64,000 bases of DNA, taken from UBA1723 sp045642085. GTDB lineage: Bacteria; Bacteroidota; Bacteroidia; Bacteroidales; Paludibacteraceae. Positions 36,974 to 45,147 of the stretch are shown here, piece after piece. The translations under genes were made by a program, and so were the position numbers. Under the pieces are notes generated by a model. It was given only the letters and a program-made list of their open reading frames with translations, did no database searches and was not told where the DNA came from. Location of the stretch: positions 1 to 64,000 of the forward strand of contig JAZUIF010000040.1 in assembly GCA_045642085.1 (NCBI GenBank), read 5' to 3'. Within the stretch, counting starts at the first letter, position 1, and each line of letters opens with the position of its first letter.

Positions 36974-37906
36974 TTATATTGTCACTATCTTATATCCCCA
37001 CAAACTCCACAATCCAAGATTATCCATACATCTGTAACAGACTAAATGATCTCCCTTTGTTTGGAATGCATGTCTTACCTCGCTTTTTTCTGTTGCTGTT
37101 ATATAAGTTCCTCCATAGGCTCCTTTACCAGCAGGAACGCCTGCTGGATTACAATCGAATGTCGGAAGGAGATACTCTACTACTTCTCCGTCAATACAGT
37201 ACTCATACTTAACAACACTTCCATCCTTATCGTGGCTTTTACTTAGATTGAATACTTTCTCCATAGGTTTTCCATCCACATTCTTCACCTCCATTACAGG
37301 AATTGGAGCCATATCTCCCAGACAATTTATCTTCACATGGCAATAATACTCGTTTCGGAACACGTCCTCAACCTTCACAATCATGTGTGCGGTGTTCAAT
37401 ACAGGGGCTTTTGTTGTATCATTATTTGTCGTAGGAAATAATTTATTTCCTACATCAGCCATAAATCTAAATCTTCCCTTACCATCTTGCACAAACTCTG
37501 GCTCCACTCGATCAGTCGTGACATCCCTATCTGAAAATTGAGATTTGCTAACCTTCTGTCCTAAACCCTCAACATCAAGATTTAAGAGTTCACTGTTATA
37601 ATCGATAAAATTTGCACTTGGATTATATCGATATTCAATCCACTCAATATCATCGAGTCTCAGATTGATCTCGACGACCCGACTATTGTCACTGTAAACA
37701 GTGTCATTTCTAAACTCGTACTTATTGTCATCAGATTCAAAATCCTTAATTGCAGTCTTGCAAGATTTGATGATGAACGTAGCACCTTCTCCTTCTTTTG
37801 CGAACCAATCCTCCCTGGAATCGCAGGATGTAAACATTGTAATTGATCCACATACACTTACAGCAGAGACTAACATCTGCCTTAAGAAACTTGCAAATAA
37901 TTTCAT
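36974..37906 (-). CDS. PKD-like lipoprotein 1
   Basis: 310 aa. Signal peptide with lipobox MFTSC and mature start CDSREDWFAKEGEGATFIIK. The C-terminal half has a PKD-like pattern, KYEYCIDGEVVEYLLP, GAYGGTYITATEKSEV, HLVCYRCMDNLGLWSLWGY, parallel to lipoprotein 2. It has its own promoter (copy 2) and is followed ~100 bases later by promoter copy 1 for the rest of the locus. Function unknown; probably a surface-exposed partner of the type A protein. Confidence 0.7.
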   Translation of the reverse strand: MKLFASFLRQMLVSAVSVCGSITMFTSCDSREDWFAKEGEGATFIIKSCKTAIKDFESDDNKYEFRNDTVYSDNSRVVEINLRLDDIEWIEYRYNPSANFIDYNSELLNLDVEGLGQKVSKSQFSDRDVTTDRVEPEFVQDGKGRFRFMADVGNKLFPTTNNDTTKAPVLNTAHMIVKVEDVFRNEYYCHVKINCLGDMAPIPVMEVKNVDGKPMEKVFNLSKSHDKDGSVVKYEYCIDGEVVEYLLPTFDCNPAGVPAGKGAYGGTYITATEKSEVRHAFQTKGDHLVCYRCMDNLGLWSLWGYKIVTI

Positions 37907-37938
37907 TTCAATTCTATATAATAAGGACTAAATCGTTG

Positions 37939-37968
37939 CAAAATTAGCAAAAAAGTGTTTAACAGCAA
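37939..37968 (-). promoter_or_regulatory. Promoter of PKD-like lipoprotein 1 (copy 2)
   Basis: TTG, 19 bases, TAATTTTG on the minus strand, 33 bases before the ATG. Near copy of the promoter at 36848-36877 including flanks. From here to 38143 I see no gene. Confidence 0.75.
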
Positions 37969-38143
37969 CTTTTTGGCGTTGTAAAAATTCCATCTTCAAT
38001 AGTCAAAACGAACATGTCTGATCTCAAAAGATGGATGCGAATGTTGAGTCTTTATATATTTAACTCCACGAAACTCAAAAATTCAGATGACAATTTGAAT
38101 TGGACATTAAATTTTAAAATTTCATAATCAGTTAATAATCAGC

Positions 38144-38176
38144 AAAAAAGAAGACGCGGATTTCTACATCTTCTTT
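38144..38176 (-). terminator. Probable terminator
   Basis: Minus strand AAGAAGATG ... CGTCTTCTT followed by TTTTT. Stem of 7-9 bp with a long loop, just after the small ORF ending at 38201. Confidence 0.5.
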
Positions 38177-38200
38177 AACTTTTGCAAACTATATTACCCT

Positions 38201-38338
38201 TTAATGACCGTAGAACGACTTCCCCTCCTCACGTATCTTTCCAACTGTGTTGGAATCATCGGCACCATACGCCAACAATGCAAACACGCAACTTAATAAT
38301 GTTAGTATATATCTTTTCTTCTTTACTTTGTTTTTCAA
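38201..38338 (-). CDS. Possible 45-aa exported peptide (TTG start)
   Basis: Open frame from a TTG: a basic N-terminus (KNKVKKKRY), hydrophobic stretch ILTLLSCVFALLAYGA, then a short mature part DDSNTVGKIREEGKSFYGH. It looks like a signal peptide or lipoprotein leader followed by about 20 residues. A terminator-like hairpin follows the stop, but there is no ATG, and it may be a truncated gene. The following ~320 bases up to the next gene hold nothing I recognise. Confidence 0.3.
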   Translation of the reverse strand: MKNKVKKKRYILTLLSCVFALLAYGADDSNTVGKIREEGKSFYGH

Positions 38339-38660
38339 AAGTGTATATCTTTCAATTGTTTAGCATGTCATACAATGTCTTCCTAAATTCATTCAAGAAT
38401 ATTTCCCGTAGTCGAATATGTAATTTCACTTTTTATCATTAGTCTTTTATTCGTCTTCCTATCATTTTATAATCTTTCATCACTTCTATTCTCCTATAAG
38501 CTGAAATCAAAAGATTCTGATAAACAACAGACATAAGCTATCATGGCTAGCATCTTCTCTTACATACAGTTATGATTAAAAAGAAGTTTTTATTTCTATG
38601 TTTGGGTATATAAAGCATCCTTTTAAGTAAAGAATCACCACAAGTAACATAGACATAATA

Positions 38661-39062
38661 TCAACTATAATAAGTCATCAACACTTTTTTTATTTCTCGA
38701 TAATATAATATCAATTGACTTATGACAAGCAATACGGCATGAAACATTAGATAATCACTCCATTTATCAGTAACTTTTTCTATATATCTTGGAGGACTTA
38801 ACAAATAAACAAATCCAAATATCAAAAAAAGCAAAGCAAATTGTATTATACAAGTTTTAAGAATGGTTCCCCTAATGTCTGACTCTTTCTTATTGTCAAC
38901 CCAAATAATAAACTCCACAAGAATAAATGGAAAATAACACCACCAAAAAGCTTCTAGTTTCATTATATCATAACAAAAAGTCAAAAAATACAACAATATT
39001 TCGTATATTATAAAAACAATAGTATAAAAACCATTATCATAACAACCAGTCTCTTTTTTCAT
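38661..39062 (-). CDS. Small integral membrane protein, unknown
   Basis: 133 aa from the ATG before KKETGCYDNGF. Upstream in-frame ATGs exist but overlap the end of another open frame. Four hydrophobic segments: FYTIVFIIYEILLYFLTF, AFWWCYFPFILVEFIIW, TCIIQFALLFLIFGFVYLL and LMFHAVLLVISQLILYY. No family recognised. It begins about 14 bases after the stop of an upstream reading-frame fragment, as in an operon. Low GC and neighbouring dead genes suggest a decaying accessory stretch. Confidence 0.5.
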   Translation of the reverse strand: MKKETGCYDNGFYTIVFIIYEILLYFLTFCYDIMKLEAFWWCYFPFILVEFIIWVDNKKESDIRGTILKTCIIQFALLFLIFGFVYLLSPPRYIEKVTDKWSDYLMFHAVLLVISQLILYYREIKKVLMTYYS

Positions 39063-39075
39063 GCCTATTTCTTTT

Positions 39076-39279
39076 TTAGAGTAAACACCCATAGTTTTTG
39101 TAATTTTTAGGATCATCAAATTCATACTCTTTATACATACTTTTCAAGTATGTATTCAAAACCTCTACTTGAGATTTTGCCGCTTTATCAAAATCCCAAT
39201 TAAACTGACCCATCCAATCCATTGGTTTAGAATATAACCACCACGCCACACCTGTATCAACTTCGCCATTGGTAAAAGT
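39076..39279 (-). pseudogene. 3' fragment of an unknown gene overlapping the rtcB remnant
   Basis: 67 codons open in a frame different from the rtcB remnant: it reads ...FTNGEVDTGVAWWLYSKPMD then WMGQFNWDFDKAAKSQVEVL and ends NYKNYGCLL. Internal ATGs at 39222 and 39213 could give 47-50 aa, but the composition looks like the tail of a longer soluble protein. Its family is not recognised. It joins rtcB-derived sequence at about 39262-39280, so one side was probably inserted or deleted. Confidence 0.4.
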
Positions 39280-39628
39280 TCAACAATCGGCTTAACCAAA
39301 TCTGACTCGAGTTGCATCACAACATCAATATCCTTGTAAGCCCCATGAGCTTCATCCAAACCATCGCATCGCATACCATGAAGAATTCCCTTCTCATCCA
39401 TCTTACGACATTCATCTTCCAAAGAAAGCGTCTCACGTGCCATTCCGCGACTCAAACGTCAGCCCGATCCATGCGAACAACATTCAAAAGAGTCGGAATT
39501 TCCTAAACCTTCTACTATAAACGACTTAGTGCCCATAGAACCTGGAATCATGCCAATTTCGCCCTTTCTAGCTCGCGTCGCGCCCTTTCTACGCACAAAT
39601 GAGACTCAAAAGAAGCGTAATTATGAGT
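39262..39628 (-). pseudogene. rtcB: Remnant of RNA ligase RtcB (C-terminal third)
   Basis: Translated pieces match RtcB in order: THNYASFESH; RRKGATRARKGEIGMIPGSM (frame-shifted relative to the first piece by a small deletion); then GTKSFIVEGLGNS and CCSHGSG; a TGA at 39459-39461 where the family has Arg; then RLSRGMARETLSLEDECRKM, LDEAHGAYKDIDVVM and VELLPM. RtcB joins 2',3'-cyclic phosphate RNA ends. The RKGAxRA.xGExGxIPGSMGT block and the SHGxGRxxSR motif are both present, though the last is broken by the stop. With no N-terminal two thirds, one nonsense codon and one frameshift, it is dead. Confidence 0.8.
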
Positions 39629-39673
39629 TCAATTACAGCCGAAAGGTATAGGAAATAAAAAGACTTCAAAAAC

Positions 39674-39711
39674 TAAAAAAAAGAGTTGTCTGCTTTCGCA
39701 AACAACTCTTA
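39674..39711 (-). terminator. Terminator of the ribosomal-protein supercluster
   Basis: Minus strand stem AAGAGTTGTTTGC-GAAA-GCAGACAACTCTT followed by seven T, 25 bases after the rplQ stop. Confidence 0.9.
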
Positions 39712-39735
39712 TTATTTTGAGAAAATCTATTCAGA

Positions 39736-40221
39736 TTATTCTGCAGTTGCTGGTGCTGTTTCTGCTGAAACCTCAACAGCCTCAGTTGCCTCAGCAGCCT
39801 TCTTGCTACGAGAACGACGAGTCTTAGTTGTCTTCTTAGCAGCATCACCCTTAAGCATGTTTTCGTTGTAGTCAACAAGCTCGATGAAGCACATCTCAGC
39901 AGCGTCACCTAGACGGTAACCAGTCTTGATGATACGAGTGTAACCACCTGGACGGTTAGCGATCTTCTGAGCAACCTCCTGGAACATTTCCTTAACAACT
40001 TCCTTATCCTGTAGGTAACCAAATACAACACGACGAGAAGAAGTAGAATCGTCCTTTGCCTTAGTCAAAAGAGGCTCAACATACTTTCTCAACTCTTTTG
40101 CCTTAGCTAGAGTAGTATTGATTCTCTTTGCTTTGATCAAAGAGCAAGCCATATTAGCAAGCAAAGACTCTCTATGAGCTTTCTGTCTACCAAGGTGGTT
40201 GAATTTCTTATTATGTCTCAT
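39736..40221 (-). CDS. rplQ: 50S ribosomal protein L17
   Basis: 161 aa. The L17 core is clear: MRHNKKFNHLGRQKAHRESL at the N-terminus, LANMACSLIKAKRINTTLAK and RPGGYTRIIKTGYRLGDAAEM. After the normal ~115-residue core an Ala/Glu/Lys-rich tail of ~40 residues (KKTTKTRRSRSKKAAEATEA...) extends the protein, as is common in Bacteroidota. L17 sits near the exit tunnel of the large subunit. Last gene of the cluster, three bases after rpoA. Confidence 0.97.
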   Translation of the reverse strand: MRHNKKFNHLGRQKAHRESLLANMACSLIKAKRINTTLAKAKELRKYVEPLLTKAKDDSTSSRRVVFGYLQDKEVVKEMFQEVAQKIANRPGGYTRIIKTGYRLGDAAEMCFIELVDYNENMLKGDAAKKTTKTRRSRSKKAAEATEAVEVSAETAPATAE

Positions 40222-40224
40222 GAT

Positions 40225-41217
40225 TTATTCTTTATCTAATTTATACTTTGAAATATCCATTCCAAACGACAAATTCAAGTTGTCTAGCAACTGATCAAGC
40301 TCAGTCAAAGACTTCTTACCAAAGTTGCGGAACTTCAATAGATCTGTCTTGTTGAACACAACTAGTTCGCCAAGAGTCTCTACATCTGCAGCCTTCAAAC
40401 AGTTCAAAGCACGTACAGACAAGTCCATATCGACCAACTTTGTCTTTAGGAGTTGGCGCATATGAAGAACCTCTTCATCGAATTCCTCATTATCATTATC
40501 AGAAGAAGAATCGATTGTGATTCTCTCATCTGAGAACAACATGAAGTGATAAATCAAGATTCTTGCTGCCTCTCTCAAAGCATCTTTAGGATGGATAGAT
40601 CCATCAGTTTGTATCTCAATAATTAACTTCTCATAGTCAGTCTTTTGCTCAACTCTATAGTTCTCTACAGTGTACTTTACGTTTCTGATAGGAGTATAGA
40701 TAGAGTCGATAGCAATTACACCAATCTCAGAGCCGCTAACCTTGTTTTCATCAGCAGGGACATAACCACGACCCTTACCAATCTTAATATCGATTTGGAA
40801 CGAAGCCTTTGGATCAATATGACAGATCACAAAATCTGGGTTCAAAACCTCAAAACCAGTAAGATGCTTAGAAATATCGCCAGCCTTGAATACCTCAGTT
40901 CCAGATACGTTAATTGAAATCTTCTCCTCTTCAAACTCATCCACTTTTTTCTTAAAGCGGACCTGCTTTAGATTAAGAATGATGTTTGTAACATCTTCAA
41001 TTACTCCAGGAATTACATCAAACTCGTGATCAACTCCTGCGATCTTGATTGAAGTGATAGCAAATCCTTCAAGAGAAGACAACAAGATACGACGTAGAGC
41101 ATTACCTACTGTGATACCGTATCCTGGCTCCAACGGACGGAACTCAAACTTTCCATGAAAGCTATCCGCCTCTAACATTATAACCTTATCCGGCTTCTGA
41201 AATGCGAGTATAGCCAT
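40225..41217 (-). CDS. rpoA: RNA polymerase subunit alpha
   Basis: 330 aa. The N-terminal dimerisation domain has KFEFRPLEPGYGITVGNALR and LLSSLEGFAIT. The C-terminal domain has LDMDLSVRALNCLKAADVETLGELV, ...LLKFRNFGKKSLTELDQLL: helix-hairpin-helix repeats that contact activators and UP elements. Full length. Between rpsD and rplQ, the usual place in the alpha operon. Confidence 0.98.
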   Translation of the reverse strand: MAILAFQKPDKVIMLEADSFHGKFEFRPLEPGYGITVGNALRRILLSSLEGFAITSIKIAGVDHEFDVIPGVIEDVTNIILNLKQVRFKKKVDEFEEEKISINVSGTEVFKAGDISKHLTGFEVLNPDFVICHIDPKASFQIDIKIGKGRGYVPADENKVSGSEIGVIAIDSIYTPIRNVKYTVENYRVEQKTDYEKLIIEIQTDGSIHPKDALREAARILIYHFMLFSDERITIDSSSDNDNEEFDEEVLHMRQLLKTKLVDMDLSVRALNCLKAADVETLGELVVFNKTDLLKFRNFGKKSLTELDQLLDNLNLSFGMDISKYKLDKE

Positions 41218-41227
41218 GCGTTAATTA

Positions 41228-41833
41228 TTATTTTGAATACAATTCGACGATCAACTGTTCCTTGATATTCTCAGGAATGTCAGCTCTTTCAGGGATGTGT
41301 AGATACTTACCTGACATAGAAGCGTTATCCCACTCCAACCAAGCATACTTAGCGTGGTTGAAACCAGACAATGCAGTTTCGATAACCTCAAGAGACTTTG
41401 ACTTCTCACGAACACCGATAACCTGACCTGGCTTAACTGAGTAAGAAGGGATGTTTACAACCTGACCGTCTACAACAATGTGCTTGTGTGAAACCAACTG
41501 ACGAGCAGCTGATCTTGTTGGGGCGATACCCAAACGGTACACAATGTTATCAAGTCTGCACTCAAGAAGCTGTAGTAGGATCTCACCAGTAATACCCTTA
41601 GCTCTTGCTGCCTTGTCAAACAAGTTGCGGAACTGGCGCTCCAATACTCCGTAAGTGTATTTTGCTTTCTGCTTTTCGTTTAGCTGAACACCGTACTCAG
41701 AAGACTTCTTTCTTCTGTTAACACCGTGCTGTCCAGGAGGGTTTGTTCTCTTGCTCAATACCTTATCTGGACCGAAAATAGCTTCACCAAATCTTCTAGA
41801 AATCCTAGTTTTAGGACCTATATATCTAGCCAT
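41228..41833 (-). CDS. rpsD: 30S ribosomal protein S4
   Basis: 201 aa. Starts MARYIGPKTRISRRFGE; contains the S4 RNA-binding fold LECRLDNIVYRLGIAPTRSA ARQLVSHKHIVVDGQVVNIPS split over residues ~90-130. S4 is a primary 16S rRNA binder and, in other bacteria, represses its own operon. A 105-base gap to rpsK upstream could hold such a control site, but I see no clear structure. Confidence 0.98.
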   Translation of the reverse strand: MARYIGPKTRISRRFGEAIFGPDKVLSKRTNPPGQHGVNRRKKSSEYGVQLNEKQKAKYTYGVLERQFRNLFDKAARAKGITGEILLQLLECRLDNIVYRLGIAPTRSAARQLVSHKHIVVDGQVVNIPSYSVKPGQVIGVREKSKSLEVIETALSGFNHAKYAWLEWDNASMSGKYLHIPERADIPENIKEQLIVELYSK

Positions 41834-41938
41834 TATTATTAAAAATTAGTACCCTAATCTCTTAATATCTAGCCGCGATTGCAGAGAGGATTTTTGCAAT
41901 CATTCAAAACCAAAAGATTAGAACAATTAGTAAAAAAA

Positions 41939-42328
41939 TTAAACTCTGCGCTTTTTAGGTGGTCGACAACCATTATGTGGTAGTGGTGTTACGTCAACGA
42001 TTTCAGTAACCTCGATACCAGCTCCGTGTACAGTTCTAATAGCAGACTCTCTACCATTACCTGGACCCTTTACATATGCCTTAACCTTTCTTAGACCAAG
42101 GTCAAATGCTACTTTAGCACAATCCTGTGCTGCCATCTGGGCTGCGTAAGGAGTATTCTTCTTAGAACCTCTAAAACCCATCTTACCTGCTGAAGACCAA
42201 GAGATAACCTGACCCTCGTTGTTTGTCAAAGTAACGATGATGTTGTTAAAAGAGCTATGAACATGCAACTGACCGTTAGCATCAACTTTTACTACCCTTT
42301 TTCTTGTTGCTACTGCTTTTTTTGCCAT
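41939..42328 (-). CDS. rpsK: 30S ribosomal protein S11
   Basis: 129 aa. Core signatures HVHSSFNNIIVTLTNNEGQV, GFRGSKKNTPYAAQ and the end DVTPLPHNGCRPPKKRRV are those of S11, which contacts the 3' end region of 16S rRNA at the platform. The start MAKKAVATRKRVVK is typical. Located between rpsM (35-base gap) and rpsD. Confidence 0.98.
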   Translation of the reverse strand: MAKKAVATRKRVVKVDANGQLHVHSSFNNIIVTLTNNEGQVISWSSAGKMGFRGSKKNTPYAAQMAAQDCAKVAFDLGLRKVKAYVKGPGNGRESAIRTVHGAGIEVTEIVDVTPLPHNGCRPPKKRRV

Positions 42329-42363
42329 TGTATTTTAAAATTAGCTACTTAACTTAGCTTAAA

Positions 42364-42744
42364 TTACTTAGTTGCTTTCTTCTTATTTGCAACTGTCTTC
42401 TTCTTACCCTTTCTTGTACGAGCGTTATTCTTTGTGCTCTGACCACGCAAAGGCAAACCTAGACGATGGCGAATACCACGATAACAGCCGATATCCATCA
42501 ATCTCTTGATGTTTAGCTGTACCTCTGAACGCAAATCACCTTCTACCTTGTACTTAGCACCAATAATCTCACGAATTTTTGCTGCCTGGTCATCTGTCCA
42601 ATCTTTAACTTTGATGTTTACATCAACACCAGCCTCGTTAAGAATTGAAGTCGCAAGACTACGACCAATTCCATAAACGTAAGTAAGACCAATCTCACCT
42701 CTTTTGTTTTGTGGAAGATCCACACCGACAATTCTAACTGCCAT
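42364..42744 (-). CDS. rpsM: 30S ribosomal protein S13
   Basis: 126 aa. VRIVGVDLPQNKRGEIGLTY at the start, the H2TH motif region YGIGRSLATSILNEAGVD, and the terminal RHRLGLPLRGQSTKNNARTR tail. S13 forms subunit bridges with L5 in the head of the small subunit. Follows rpmJ by 33 bases. Confidence 0.98.
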   Translation of the reverse strand: MAVRIVGVDLPQNKRGEIGLTYVYGIGRSLATSILNEAGVDVNIKVKDWTDDQAAKIREIIGAKYKVEGDLRSEVQLNIKRLMDIGCYRGIRHRLGLPLRGQSTKNNARTRKGKKKTVANKKKATK

Positions 42745-42777
42745 AAAATCTTATTTTTTTTGCAAAAATAAAAAAAA

Positions 42778-42894
42778 TCAACCCTGTCGCAACTTAAACT
42801 TAGGATTTTTTTTGTTAATTACGTACAAACGACCCTTTCTACGCACAATTTTGCACTCTGGAGTACGTTTTTTTAGAGAAGCTTTAACTTTCAT
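42778..42894 (-). CDS. rpmJ: 50S ribosomal protein L36
   Basis: 38 aa: starts MKVKASLKKRTPECKIVRRK, then GRLYVINKKNPKFKLRQG. Short basic protein of the large subunit. Only one cysteine (C14) of the C-x2-C...C...H zinc set is present, so it is the zinc-free type, as usual in Bacteroidota. Eight bases after infA. Confidence 0.95.
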   Translation of the reverse strand: MKVKASLKKRTPECKIVRRKGRLYVINKKNPKFKLRQG

Positions 42895-42902
42895 TTGTTT
42901 TT

Positions 42903-43121
42903 TTATTTATATCTGAATGCTATTCTTCCTTTCGACAAATCGTAAGGAGAAATTTCTACTCTAACCTTATCTCCTGGCAAGATTTTGATGTAATGCATTC
43001 TCATCTTTCCTGAGATATGGGCTGTCAACTGGTGTCCATTCTCAAGCTCTACCTTAAACATTGCATTAGATAAAGCTTCAAGAATTACACCGTCTTGTTC
43101 GATAGCTGCTTGTTTTGCCAT
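42903..43121 (-). CDS. infA: Translation initiation factor IF-1
   Basis: 72 aa, the family's exact length, an S1-type OB fold: AKQAAIEQDGVILEALSNAM, FKVELENGHQLTAHISGKMR, ILPGDKVRVEISPYDLSKGR. IF-1 occupies the ribosomal A site during initiation. It starts 11 bases after the secY stop; map, often found here in Bacteroidales, is missing. Confidence 0.98.
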   Translation of the reverse strand: MAKQAAIEQDGVILEALSNAMFKVELENGHQLTAHISGKMRMHYIKILPGDKVRVEISPYDLSKGRIAFRYK

Positions 43122-43132
43122 AAATTCAAAAT

Positions 43133-44500
43133 TTATTCAGCATTATCAGTAGCCATCATACCACTTCTTCCTCTGATCGGACCATTCTCCATTAGTCCAT
43201 CGTAGTGGTGCATTAACAAATGACCCTCTATCTGCTGTAGAGTATCAAGTACCACACCTACCATGATAAGCAATGATGTTCCACCAAAGAACTGTGCAAA
43301 CTGATGATTAACCTCAACTAGGCTAGAGACAATTGCTGGCATAATAGCAATGATTGCCAAGAAAATCGCACCTGGAAGAGTAATCTTTGACATTACATCA
43401 TCAATGTACTCTGCTGTATCAGCACCTGGTTTAACCTTAGGGATAAAACCATCATTTCTCTTCAAATCCTCTGCCATCTGATTTGGCTGAATAGTAATCG
43501 CTGTGTAGAAATAAGTGAACACAATGATCAAAAATGCAAATACTACATTGTATTGCCAGCTATTCAAGTTCATAAAGTTCTGTACAGTCTGAACTGTCTC
43601 ATCACTTGCAACAAATGGAAGTACTGAAAGAGGAATGAACATGATTGCCTGAGCGAAGATAATTGGCATAACTCCAGCAGCATTCACCTTCAAAGGAATA
43701 TATTGTCTTGCACCTCCGAATCTGCTAGCAGCAGAACCAGAATTTGCGGCCATTGCAGCAGTCTGCTTTGCATACTGTACAGGAATACGACGTACTGCCT
43801 GAACCAATGCGATAGAAGCCATAATGACAACAAACAAGAATACAAATTCCAACAAAAGAATGATAAAACCACCTGATGTACCAGAAATTGCAGAAACCAA
43901 TTCCTTAGCGATAGCATCTGGGAATCTAGCCAAGATACCAATCAAGATGATAATGGAAATACCATTACCGATTCCTTTGTCAGTGATTCTCTCTCCCAAC
44001 CACATCGTAAACATACTACCTGCACACATGATAACCACTGAAGAAACCTTAAAGAATAGATCAGTAGGAACAGCAGCAGGAGCCTGCATAGAAAGGTTAA
44101 TAAGATAAGAAGGTCCCTGAATCAACAATATGAAAACAGTCAAATATCTCGTCAACTGAGTGATCTTCTTACGTCCGCTCTCACCATCCTTCTGGATTTT
44201 CTGGAAGTATGGCATTGCGATTGTAAGCAACTGGACCACGATAGACGCCGAGATATAAGGCATGATTCCAAGTGCAAAAATCGAAGCATTAGAGAAAGCT
44301 CCTCCAGAGAACATGTTAAGCAAAGACATCAAACCTTCACTTGTCTGGTTCTCCAAAGGTTTAAGTCCTTCCGGATTTACACCCGGAAGAACTATAAATG
44401 ATCCAAAACGATATACAAGAATCAAGAGAAATGTGAAAAGAATCTTATTTCTCAAATCCTCGATTTTCCAAATGTTCTTTATCGTTTGAATTGCCTTCAT
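43133..44500 (-). CDS. secY: Protein translocase subunit SecY
   Basis: 455 aa, ten predicted membrane helices. Early signature WKIEDLRNKILFTFLLILVY RFGSF (helix 1), plug region with the serine-rich FSGGAFSNASIFALGIMPYI, and QGPSYLINLS further on. Typical later blocks: VNAAGVMPIIFAQAIMF, FTYFYTAITIQPNQMAEDLK and the cytosolic loop GFIPKVKPGADTAEYID. Channel of the Sec translocon. ATG overlaps the rplO stop by one base (TAATG). Confidence 0.98.
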   Translation of the reverse strand: MKAIQTIKNIWKIEDLRNKILFTFLLILVYRFGSFIVLPGVNPEGLKPLENQTSEGLMSLLNMFSGGAFSNASIFALGIMPYISASIVVQLLTIAMPYFQKIQKDGESGRKKITQLTRYLTVFILLIQGPSYLINLSMQAPAAVPTDLFFKVSSVVIMCAGSMFTMWLGERITDKGIGNGISIIILIGILARFPDAIAKELVSAISGTSGGFIILLLEFVFLFVVIMASIALVQAVRRIPVQYAKQTAAMAANSGSAASRFGGARQYIPLKVNAAGVMPIIFAQAIMFIPLSVLPFVASDETVQTVQNFMNLNSWQYNVVFAFLIIVFTYFYTAITIQPNQMAEDLKRNDGFIPKVKPGADTAEYIDDVMSKITLPGAIFLAIIAIMPAIVSSLVEVNHQFAQFFGGTSLLIMVGVVLDTLQQIEGHLLMHHYDGLMENGPIRGRSGMMATDNAE

Positions 44501-44952
44501 TACTTCTTGATTTCAACACTACCACCAGCAGCCTCGATAGCCTTAACTGCGCTCTTTGAGAATGCAGCTGCCTCTACCTTAACTTTAGCAGTAAGTGATC
44601 CATTACCCAAAATCTTAACGTTGTCAGACTTACCTACCAAACCTGCGTTCAATAGAGCCTCCTTGTTAACAACATCAATCTTAGCTGCATCACACAAAGC
44701 CTGGATATCAGACAAGTTGATTGCCTTGTAGATATTAGGATTGCATACATGCATTTCGCCATACTTAGGAAGACGTCTCTGCAAAGGCATCTGACCACCC
44801 TCGAAACCAATTTTCTTTGAATAACCAGAGCGAGACTTAGCTCCCTTATGACCTCTTGTAGAAGTTCCACCAAGACCAGAACCTGGACCACGTCCAATTC
44901 TCTTGCGTGTCTTAACAGAACCTGCAGCAGGTTTTAAATTACTTAGATCCAT
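44500..44952 (-). CDS. rplO: 50S ribosomal protein L15
   Basis: 150 aa from the ATG before DLSNLKPAAGSVKTRKRIGR; an in-frame ATG three codons upstream is less like the family start. Contains the glycine-rich GPGSGLGGTSTRGHKGAKSR stretch and a C-terminal GNGSLTAKVKVEAAAFSKSA domain. Early-assembly large-subunit protein. Thirteen bases after rpmD; overlaps secY by one base. Confidence 0.96.
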   Translation of the reverse strand: MDLSNLKPAAGSVKTRKRIGRGPGSGLGGTSTRGHKGAKSRSGYSKKIGFEGGQMPLQRRLPKYGEMHVCNPNIYKAINLSDIQALCDAAKIDVVNKEALLNAGLVGKSDNVKILGNGSLTAKVKVEAAAFSKSAVKAIEAAGGSVEIKK

Positions 44953-44965
44953 TACACTCAATTTT

Positions 44966-45142
44966 TTAATCTACAACAACTACTAATTGTTTAACGGCCT
45001 CGATCATTCCTCTAATGGAAGCATTATCCTCATGCTCAACAACTGCATTAAGTTTCTTGAGACCTAGAGCTGCCAAAGTAGCCTTCTGGTTCTTTGGGCA
45101 ACCAATCTTACTTCTAACTTGCTTAATTTTAATTGTAGCCAT
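44966..45142 (-). CDS. rpmD: 50S ribosomal protein L30
   Basis: 58 aa: MATIKIKQVRSKIGCPKNQK at the start, then ATLAALGLKKLNAVVEHEDN and IRGMIEAVKQLVVVVD at the end. This is the short bacterial L30, with the usual IGxxxxQxxTLxxLGLxxxxxxV pattern. It fills the gap between rpsE and rplO where L30 is expected. Confidence 0.95.
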   Translation of the reverse strand: MATIKIKQVRSKIGCPKNQKATLAALGLKKLNAVVEHEDNASIRGMIEAVKQLVVVVD

Positions 45143-45147
45143 AAGAA

